Positions 57,857 through 64,000 of a DNA stretch of 64,000 nucleotides are shown here, in pieces. Every line of letters begins with the position of its first letter. The stretch's first letter is position 1. The DNA is taken from assembly GCA_029782335.1 (NCBI GenBank), contig JAKOVA010000053.1:1-64000 (forward strand). The letters run 5' to 3'. The notes beneath the pieces are model-generated. The model was not told the origin of the DNA, did not search any database, and saw only the letters and a program-made list of their open reading frames with translations. The position numbers and the translations under genes are program-made. This DNA comes from Actinomycetes bacterium (GTDB lineage Bacteria > Actinomycetota > Acidimicrobiia > Acidimicrobiales > Microtrichaceae).

Positions 57857-58776
57857 GCGCGGATCGACGCGACCGGTCCGCGCTCCGTCTCGGCGTCCGA
57901 CCTGCCGCCGTGCTGAGCGTCGCGTCGATCGCGGGCCTCGCGATGTTCCTGTGGCCGCTGTTCGTCCGCGCTCCCGCCGAGGCCGGCCATCGCAGCGACG
58001 CGCCGTTCGTGTTCATCGTGATCCTCCCGATCCTGTTGGCGGTCGTCGTCGCCGAACTGCACTCGGGCGGCATCGACACGAAGGCGCTCGCGATGTTGGG
58101 GGTGTTGTCCGCGATCGGCGCGGCGCTGCGCCCAATGGGAGCGGGGGTCGCCGGAATCGAAACGGTCTTCTTCGTGATGATCCTCGCGGGGCGGGTCTAC
58201 GGGCCGGGGTTCGGATTCGTGTTGGGAAACACGACGTTGTTCGCCTCCGCGATCCTCACCGGCGGGATCGGCCCGTGGCTGCCGTTCCAAATGCTGGGTG
58301 CCGGATGGGTCGGTTTGGGCGCGGGGCTGCTCCCACGAGTGCGTGGACGGTGGGAACTCGCCATGTTGGCGACCTACGGCGCGCTCAGCGCCTACCTGTT
58401 CGGTTTCCTCATCAACATGTGGTTCTGGCCCTACACCGTCGGCGCCGACACGCAGTTGTCGTTCGTCGCCGGCGATTCAGTGGTGGCGAACCTCCGTCGC
58501 TTCTTCTTCTTCACGTTGGCAACGTCGACGATCGGTTGGGACACTGGCCGCGCCATCACCAACGTTGTCGCGATCGCCCTGATCGGCTCACCGGCGTTGT
58601 TGATGTTGCGTCGTGCCTCCCGTCGCGCCTCGTTCGACGCACCCGTCGACTTCGACCCCGGCGAACTCACCGAAACCCCCCGACCGTTCGACGTCCACGG
58701 CCTCGACGCCCACCCCGGCGAACTCGCAACGCCGGAGGGCGATGTTCCGCTGCGGGCCTCCAGTCGACGAAACTGA
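57853..58776 (+). CDS. ECF transporter substrate-binding S component, corrinoid-type
   Basis: A 307-residue membrane protein with about seven helices and a C-terminal cytoplasmic tail. LSAIGAALRPMGAGVAGIETVFFVMI and VYGPGFGFVLGNTTLFASAILTGG, then GPWLPFQMLGAGWVGLGAGLLP, are typical of actinobacterial S components linked to B12 riboswitches. GTG start overlaps the ATPase stop. Together with the preceding three genes it makes a complete transporter. Specificity for cobalamin or a precursor is inferred from the riboswitch. Confidence 0.85.
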   Translation: MSADRRDRSALRLGVRPAAVLSVASIAGLAMFLWPLFVRAPAEAGHRSDAPFVFIVILPILLAVVVAELHSGGIDTKALAMLGVLSAIGAALRPMGAGVAGIETVFFVMILAGRVYGPGFGFVLGNTTLFASAILTGGIGPWLPFQMLGAGWVGLGAGLLPRVRGRWELAMLATYGALSAYLFGFLINMWFWPYTVGADTQLSFVAGDSVVANLRRFFFFTLATSTIGWDTGRAITNVVAIALIGSPALLMLRRASRRASFDAPVDFDPGELTETPRPFDVHGLDAHPGELATPEGDVPLRASSRRN

Positions 58777-58780
58777 GTCG

Positions 58781-59344
58781 GTGAGCACCGCACAGGTCGC
58801 CCGGTTCGTCGCTGTCTTGAGCCTGCTTTGTTGGGCCGGCGCGGCGGCTGCGCTGGCAGCGACGCTGCTGCGTCGGCGCGCCCGCTGGGCATCACAGGCT
58901 GTGGACGCGCTCGCTCCCGCCGCCCTGTGGTTGGGATGCCTGGTCGCAACCGTGACGACCGTCGGAAGCCTGTACTTCTCCGAGGTCGCCCACTACGAGC
59001 CGTGCGAGCTGTGCTGGTATCAACGGATCTGCATCTATCCCCTCTCGGCGACGCTCGCCGTGGCGGCGATCCGACGCGACAGGAACGTGTGGCGCTATGT
59101 CGCCATCCCCGCCGGCGTCGGTCTCGTGATCGCCGCCTACCACACGCAGCTCCAGGCGTTCCCCGAGCAGTCGACGTTCTGTCCCACCGACGTGCCCTGC
59201 ACGATCCGCTATGTGTGGGAGTTCGGATTCGTGTCGCTGCCGTTCATGGCGCTCGCCGCGTTCAGTTTCGTTCTCGTCATGGTGCGCATCGCCGCCCTCG
59301 CCCCCAAGGAGCTCAACCATGGGCAATCCCCCACCCCGGCCTGA
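58781..59344 (+). CDS. DsbB-family disulfide oxidoreductase
   Basis: A 187-residue four-helix membrane protein with GTG start only 4 bp after the S component. The periplasmic DsbB cysteine pair is HYEPCELCWYQR, with the second pair in TFCPTDVPC. DsbB-type enzymes oxidise a DsbA-like partner and pass electrons to quinone. The following DUF929 protein, which overlaps by 26 bp, is the probable partner. It may still be part of the riboswitch operon by spacing, though its function is unrelated to B12. Confidence 0.85.
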   Translation: MSTAQVARFVAVLSLLCWAGAAAALAATLLRRRARWASQAVDALAPAALWLGCLVATVTTVGSLYFSEVAHYEPCELCWYQRICIYPLSATLAVAAIRRDRNVWRYVAIPAGVGLVIAAYHTQLQAFPEQSTFCPTDVPCTIRYVWEFGFVSLPFMALAAFSFVLVMVRIAALAPKELNHGQSPTPA

Positions 59345-60191
59345 GAAGCGGACCAAGCGGTCCGGTGCCCGACCGGCGCCGACGCCACCGCCGGCGCCGA
59401 ACCGGACGCCGCTGATCATCGGTGTCGTCGTGTTGGTGGTCGCCGTGGTCGCGATCATCGTGGGGCTCACCTCGGGCAATGACGACAAGCCCAAAGTCGC
59501 TACGTCCAGCTCGTCGTCGGTGCTGCGCGCCCTCGGGGAGATCCCGAGTTCGGTCTTTGAGAAGGTGGGCACGGGCACCTCGAACAATCCCCCCAAGGCC
59601 ATTACCGACGATCCCCTCATGAAGGACGGAAAGCCCCACATCGCGTACGTCGGCGCCGAATTCTGCCCCTATTGCGCAGCGGAGCGGTGGGCGATGGTGG
59701 TCGCGCTCGGTCGATTCGGGTCCTTCACCAAGCTGCCCCTCAGTCACTCAGCAGTCGAGGACGTGCACTCGAACACCCAGACGGTGACGTTCCGTGGCGC
59801 CGAGTATCACTCTGACGTCTTGGCGTTCAGCGGAACCGAGACCGCCGGCAACGAGTTGGTCGGAGGCCAGTACGAGCGGCTCGACACGCCTCCCGCCGAC
59901 GTCGAGGCCGCTGCCACCAAACACGGCATCGAGTCGATTCCCTTCGTGGACTTTGGTGGCAAGTTCCTGCTGTCGGGAGCGACCTACGACCCGGGGATCC
60001 TCGCCGGCAAGACGTCTCAGCAGATCGCAGACGCTCTTTCCGATCCCAACTCCGAGATCGCCAAGGGCATCGTCGGTTCTGCCAACGTGTTGACGGCCGC
60101 AATCTGCGCCGCGACCGACAACCAGCCAGCAGAGGTCTGCAAGACGCCGGTGATCGAGGCGGCAGGCAAGCAACTCGAACGGCAACGCTGA
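59319..60191 (+). CDS. DUF929 thioredoxin-like membrane-anchored protein
   Basis: A 290-residue protein with AAGGAG before the ATG, overlapping the DsbB-like gene by 26 bp. A Pro-rich basic N-terminus, one membrane helix (LIIGVVVLVVAVVAIIVGL), and an exported DUF929 domain with CPYC in IAYVGAEFCPYCAAERWAMV and the cis-Pro loop IESIPFVDFGG. It likely forms an oxidising pair with the DsbB-like protein, analogous to DsbA. Confidence 0.85.
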   Translation: MGNPPPRPEKRTKRSGARPAPTPPPAPNRTPLIIGVVVLVVAVVAIIVGLTSGNDDKPKVATSSSSSVLRALGEIPSSVFEKVGTGTSNNPPKAITDDPLMKDGKPHIAYVGAEFCPYCAAERWAMVVALGRFGSFTKLPLSHSAVEDVHSNTQTVTFRGAEYHSDVLAFSGTETAGNELVGGQYERLDTPPADVEAAATKHGIESIPFVDFGGKFLLSGATYDPGILAGKTSQQIADALSDPNSEIAKGIVGSANVLTAAICAATDNQPAEVCKTPVIEAAGKQLERQR

Positions 60192-60208
60192 GCCCACCCA
60201 CCGATCGA

Positions 60209-61744
60209 TCAGCTCATCGCGGCGATCGGCTGCTTCGGCGGGTAGGCGCCGAAAGTCATGAAGTGGTCTCGGATGCCGCTCGTGAAGCTATCGATGTAGG
60301 CGAGCTTGCGGATCATGTAGGAGTGCTGCTCCTTGGGATCCAGGTAGAGGTTGTACAGACGGCCATGTGAGTACTTCTGGGTGACCCCGGTGAAGCCGCC
60401 GAGGTTGAAGCAGTCGCGGTCGTCGTCTGAGGAGGAGGCGACCATGAACTTCCACTCCCCGACTCGCAACGCCGAAAACACGTTGGTGAGCCAGTAGTAG
60501 AGGTATTTGCGGTTCGACGAGCCGTCCTCAGCAAGCAGGAACGACGTCTGGTCAACCCCGTCGATGTAGCGATCGGTGGGCACCGACTCGCTGGCGTCGG
60601 CGAGATGAAGGATCGTGTTGAACAGATCCATCTGGGAGAACAGACCATCTGATACGCGATCGGCCGCGACCATCCCGGGCCAGGTGAGGATGGCGGGTAC
60701 CCGCTGGCCGCCCTCCCACGTCGAGCCTTTCGCTGAGCGGAACGGCGAGTAGGCGGCATCGGGCCACGTTTCCATTTCGGGGCCGTTGTCGGAGCTGATG
60801 AATACGAGCGTGTCATCCATCTGCCCGGTGGCCTCGAGCTCCGCGACGAGGCGGCCGACGATGTCGTCGAGCTCGAGGATCGTGTCTTTGTAGGGATGCT
60901 TCGCAGGTGACGCTCCAAGGAACCGCTCGTGGGGGTAGTTGTCGAAATGCGCACCCCGGGTGCAGTGGTAGAGGAACCACGGTCGACGCGAGTGCTGAGC
61001 CTCGGCACCCATCCGGCGGATGAAGTCGAGCGAGTAGTTCGTCCACTTCTCGTCGAGCAACGAGAGGACCGGGATGGTGACCTCTTCGACCGGCTCGACT
61101 TCTTCGCCGCGACGGGCGTGCACGAAGCACTTGTTGAACGGCAGATTCTCGACCCAGCGAGTGCGCTCTTCGCTGTAGACGATCTCGGGAAAGAAGTACG
61201 GGTCGCGCCACTCGGTGTACATGTCCGAGACCGACAGGAATCCGTAGAAGTCGTCGAAACCGACGTGCTGTGGCTGCGACTCGATGTTCTCTCCGATGTG
61301 CCACTTACCGACCGCCTGGGTGACGTAGCCGGCAGCGGAGAGGAGCTGCGCGAGCGTGACCTCACCCGCAAGGCCGCCGGGTTGGCCGTACATCGGCGGT
61401 CGCAACAGGCCATGGCGCATCGGGAGGCGCCCGGTCATGAGCGACGCCCGAGAGGGCGTGCATGAGGGTTCGGAGTAACACGACGTGAGCAGGAGCCCAC
61501 GACGGGCGAGACGATCGATGTTCGGCGTTGGGGCCCCCACCGCGACGCCGCCGCCGTAGCAGCCGAAATCGCCCCAGCCGACATCGTCGAACAGGATGAT
61601 CAGCACGTTCGGTCGCCGCCCCGTGTCGCCGCGGTACGCGGCGAGCGCAGCGGACGCCGCTGACTCCTGAGCTTCGATCACGAATCTCGGCTCGAGCGAG
61701 TCGCGTTCGCGAACCACCTCGGCGACCACTGGGTCGTGTGCCAT
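60209..61744 (-). CDS. Sulfatase (arylsulfatase family, formylglycine type)
   Basis: A 511-residue sulfatase with GGGGGA before the ATG at 61744. The metal-binding LIILFDDVGWGDFGCYGG, the formylglycine motif CTPSR in SEPSCTPSRASLMTGR, GKWHIGE, and FISSDNGPEMETW are all in place. No signal peptide is present, so it is cytoplasmic, which is uncommon. It cleaves sulfate esters after Cys-to-formylglycine conversion; no converting enzyme is in the window. Substrate unknown. Confidence 0.87.
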   Translation of the reverse strand: MAHDPVVAEVVRERDSLEPRFVIEAQESAASAALAAYRGDTGRRPNVLIILFDDVGWGDFGCYGGGVAVGAPTPNIDRLARRGLLLTSCYSEPSCTPSRASLMTGRLPMRHGLLRPPMYGQPGGLAGEVTLAQLLSAAGYVTQAVGKWHIGENIESQPQHVGFDDFYGFLSVSDMYTEWRDPYFFPEIVYSEERTRWVENLPFNKCFVHARRGEEVEPVEEVTIPVLSLLDEKWTNYSLDFIRRMGAEAQHSRRPWFLYHCTRGAHFDNYPHERFLGASPAKHPYKDTILELDDIVGRLVAELEATGQMDDTLVFISSDNGPEMETWPDAAYSPFRSAKGSTWEGGQRVPAILTWPGMVAADRVSDGLFSQMDLFNTILHLADASESVPTDRYIDGVDQTSFLLAEDGSSNRKYLYYWLTNVFSALRVGEWKFMVASSSDDDRDCFNLGGFTGVTQKYSHGRLYNLYLDPKEQHSYMIRKLAYIDSFTSGIRDHFMTFGAYPPKQPIAAMS

Positions 61745-61804
61745 CTCGTCCCCCTGTCGGTTCGACACTGCTTCGTACGCGCATGGACGCTACCGATCGA
61801 CCGC

Positions 61805-62137
61805 TCATGCCGCCGCACCCACCTCGCTGCTGTCGCCTTCCCCAGCGACCGCCGTCCACAGCAACCGGCGAGCGGCGTCTGCCTCCGGCCCGTTGAGCTG
61901 ATTGGCGGCGACGATCCCGTCGACCATGTCGGCGACGACCGCCACGAACGGACGGCCGACGAGACGGACGGCGATGGTGACCGACCCATCCGGGCGGCGA
62001 CGCAGCGACCGATCACGACCTAAGATGCGCGGCGGGCTGCGGAACGTTGGCGCCGACAACCCGCCGCGACGGGCCGCCATCGCAAGCTGTCGAGCCGTTT
62101 CGGCGAAGCGAAGAGATCGGGATCCCACAGCCACCAT
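61805..62137 (-). CDS. Hypothetical protein, Arg-rich N-terminus
   Basis: A 110-residue reading frame with actinobacterial codon bias (MVAVGSRSLRFAETARQLAM start). The C-terminal part, SVTIAVRLVGRPFVAVVADM then VDGIVAANQLNGPEADAARR, looks structured. No family recognised. The start is uncertain: ATG 62137 is preferred; GTG 62188 is the track choice. It is 60 bp upstream of the sulfatase on the same strand and divergent from the thioesterase. Confidence 0.5.
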   Translation of the reverse strand: MVAVGSRSLRFAETARQLAMAARRGGLSAPTFRSPPRILGRDRSLRRRPDGSVTIAVRLVGRPFVAVVADMVDGIVAANQLNGPEADAARRLLWTAVAGEGDSSEVGAAA

Positions 62138-62220
62138 GGTGCCGACGGCCTGTGACAACGAAGCCATCATGTGGCACGAGTCGCTCACGCGCGCGACCGC
62201 AACGGGCAGAGGAGACAGCG

Positions 62221-62634
62221 ATGAACCAGATCTACGACAGACCGTTGTTCCCGCTGCAGGAGCATCTCGGCTTCACGATCGAGGCGACGCCGGGACGAGG
62301 GGTCGCGTCCCTGACCCTCGATGAACGTCACATGAACCCCAACGGCGTCGGCCACGGCGCCGTTGCCTTCACCATGATGGACACGGCGATGGGCGCAGCG
62401 GTGATGTCGGTCCTCGACGAGGGCTGCGTCTGCGCCACGATCGAGATCCACACGCGGTTCCATCGTTCCGCCGCGGCCGGGCGTCTCAGCGCCGAGGCGA
62501 GCATCCTCCAGGCGGGTCGCCGCATCATCCACCTCCAGGCCGCCACCATCGACGAGGGCGGTCGACTCATCGCGAGCGCGACGGCCAGTTTCGCCGTCAT
62601 CCGGCCGGAGAGCCCAGGCGCGCCGGCGGCCTGA
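62221..62634 (+). CDS. PaaI-like hotdog thioesterase
   Basis: A 137-residue hotdog protein, ATG 62221 with GAGGAGA upstream. Active-site region NGVGHGAVAFTMMDTAMGAAV and IHTRFHRSAAAGRLSAEA fit PaaI/YbaW-type acyl-CoA thioesterases. It is about 100 residues shorter than the module 2 thioesterase and not its close relative. Substrate unknown. Confidence 0.82.
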   Translation: MNQIYDRPLFPLQEHLGFTIEATPGRGVASLTLDERHMNPNGVGHGAVAFTMMDTAMGAAVMSVLDEGCVCATIEIHTRFHRSAAAGRLSAEASILQAGRRIIHLQAATIDEGGRLIASATASFAVIRPESPGAPAA

Positions 62635-62826
62635 TCGGTCCGCCGTCTCCACGGTCACGGGGTGGACGATTCCGTTGGCTGATTCCCGAATTCAGCCAGG
62701 AGATCGTCGCTGAATACCCCCATCACAACGAATCGCCCTTGTTTCGACGAGTTTCTCAACCGACAATGGGAGCCCATCCGCCCCGGTAGGGCGGGCGCGA
62801 TCGACGACCCGAAAGCCACTTCCCTC

Positions 62827-64000
62827 ATGAGCGACGAACAGATCACCCGCAATGCAGCCGCCATCGCCCAACGTGAACTCGCCGAGCTGGTGAGCCGGAC
62901 CTCCGGCTCCAAGGCGCTGTTCGAGCGAGCCATCCGCTCGATGCCCGGCGGGGTTGCGTCGTCCTTCCAGCTCGGCGATCCCTATCCGATCTATCTGGAG
63001 CGAGGTGTCGGCCCGCGGGTCTGGGATGTCGACGGCCATGAGTACTTCGACTTCCACAACGGCTTCGGCACGATGGCTGCCGGCCACGCGCATCCCGTCG
63101 TCGCCGAGGCCATCGAGACCGCGGCGCGCAACGGCGTGCACTTCGCTGTCACCGTGGAGCGCACCGTCGCGCTGGCGGAGGAGATGTGCCGGCGTTTCAA
63201 GGTCGACCAGGTTCGTTTCACCAACTCGGGCACCGAGTCGAACATGACCGCGATCCGCGTCGCCCGAGCCGCGACCGGCCGGGACGTCATCGCCAAGATT
63301 GAGGGCTCCTACCACGGCCACGTCGACCAGTTGATGTATTCGGTGCTGCCCGGCGCCGACGTGATGGGCGGCCGTGACGCCCCGGCAGCAACGCCAAAGT
63401 CGAAGGGCGTCCCGGCTGCGATGGCCGACTGGATCCGGGTCGTTCCGTTCAACGACGCGGCGGCGGTCCAGCGGCTCTTCGAGGTCGAGGGAGACAAGAT
63501 CGCGGCGCTCATCATGGAACCGGTGATGATGAACATCGGCATCGTCTTGCCCCAGCCCGGCTACCTCGAGGCGGTGCGCGAGCTGTGCACGAAGCACGGT
63601 GTGGTGCTGATCTTCGATGAGGTGAAGTGCGGCGGCACGATCGCGGCGGGCGGCGCCGCGGAACGATTCGGGGTGCAGCCAGACCTGTCCTCGTGGGCGA
63701 AGTCGATCGGCGGCGGCACGGCGATCGGCGCGTTCGGCGGCAAGGCCGAGATCATGGATCAGATCAACCAGGGCGCCGCCCATCAGGGCACCTACAACGG
63801 CAACCCGCTGTCGGTGGCTGCCGCGTACGCGACGCTCACCAAGGTGCTCACCGCCGACGCGTACGAGCACCTCGGCCACCTCGGCGCACGCCTCGCGGCC
63901 GGCCTCGGCAAGGCGATCGAGGAATACGGGATTCCCGCGAACGTGGTCGACCTGGGGTGCAAGGGGTGCGTGACGTATCGCCGCGAGCCGCTCACCAACT
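62827..64000 (+). CDS. Glutamate-1-semialdehyde 2,1-aminomutase-like class III aminotransferase (truncated by window)
   Basis: 391 codons are visible from ATG 62827 and the frame is open at the right edge, so it is missing from the ORF track. SKALFERAIRSMPGGVASSF, YPIYLERGVGPRVWDVDG, the PLP-binding region with DEVKCG, and the catalytic lysine in SSWAKSIGGGTAIGAFGG identify a HemL-like PLP enzyme. True HemL usually has DEVMTGFR before the lysine. DEVKCG suggests a paralogue with a different amine substrate. No clear ribosome site is seen. Confidence 0.82.
   Translation, partial: MSDEQITRNAAAIAQRELAELVSRTSGSKALFERAIRSMPGGVASSFQLGDPYPIYLERGVGPRVWDVDGHEYFDFHNGFGTMAAGHAHPVVAEAIETAARNGVHFAVTVERTVALAEEMCRRFKVDQVRFTNSGTESNMTAIRVARAATGRDVIAKIEGSYHGHVDQLMYSVLPGADVMGGRDAPAATPKSKGVPAAMADWIRVVPFNDAAAVQRLFEVEGDKIAALIMEPVMMNIGIVLPQPGYLEAVRELCTKHGVVLIFDEVKCGGTIAAGGAAERFGVQPDLSSWAKSIGGGTAIGAFGGKAEIMDQINQGAAHQGTYNGNPLSVAAAYATLTKVLTADAYEHLGHLGARLAAGLGKAIEEYGIPANVVDLGCKGCVTYRREPLTN

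Noticed and set aside
62698-62725. Inverted repeat around TTCAGC...GCTGAA as an operator for the HemL-like gene
   Set aside because: Arms are only six bases with a 12-bp spacer, and no promoter elements align with it; could be chance.
1-64000. CRISPR arrays, rRNA genes and insertion-sequence transposases
   Set aside because: No regularly spaced direct repeats, no rRNA-like sequence, and no DDE or serine transposase motif found when reading both strands.

Overview
The window is a 64 kb piece of a high-GC actinobacterial chromosome. Support for that comes from a mycothiol-linked formaldehyde dehydrogenase (left edge), a WS/DGAT acyltransferase, a TIGR03085-type mycothiol-family protein, an F420-type LLM oxidoreductase, frequent GTG starts and many 4-bp ATGA/GTGA gene overlaps. 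The gene styles recall Acidimicrobiia (Ilumatobacter-like), but that placement is inference.

Left chromosomal flank (1-17.5 kb): ordinary lipid and aldehyde metabolism. It holds zinc alcohol dehydrogenases, two acyl-activating enzymes, a GH5 lipoprotein, an HDOD protein, a methyltransferase, PlsC, a serine hydrolase-WS/DGAT-ABHD18 operon and a translationally coupled set of two diiron ferritin-like paralogues with a zinc-ribbon protein.

Accessory island (18.2-53.75 kb): the region looks like two tandem integrative modules inserted in the anticodon loop of a tRNA-Leu(UAA) gene. The intact tRNA is at 53694-53779. Its 3' half is repeated 63/64 at 41628-41691, and a divergent 3' half lies at 18214-18272. 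The module left ends match each other with no indels over about 145 bp, and the right ends match at the same offset from the att core. No integrase is visible in either module. Module 1 (23.4 kb) is a metal-homeostasis island. It carries a MerR/DF-protein/flavoprotein unit, an operon of CmtR-like sensor, P1B ATPase, LspA and cyclase-YHS, and a ZIP transporter. It also has a sigma/anti-sigma pair, a second CmtR-like sensor whose 36-bp palindrome sits between a CDF efflux operon and a seven-gene CopCD/cytochrome c/DUF305/DUF3105 operon, and an ArsR/ICMT/CDF unit. Module 2 (12 kb) carries two TetR regulators, UspA, an MFS pump and a coupled gene row. That row runs F420-LLM oxidoreductase, MMPL transporter, thioesterase, two alpha/beta hydrolases, a possible diiron protein and a cytochrome P450, and suggests oxidation and export of a hydrophobic acyl compound.

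Right chromosomal flank (53.8-64 kb): a cobalamin riboswitch with a Shine-Dalgarno-sequestering hairpin precedes a corrinoid-type ECF transporter operon. After it come DsbB-like and DUF929 thiol proteins, a sulfatase, a hotdog thioesterase and a partial HemL-like aminotransferase running off the right edge. Several metal-sensor promoters in module 1 appear to drive leaderless mRNAs.
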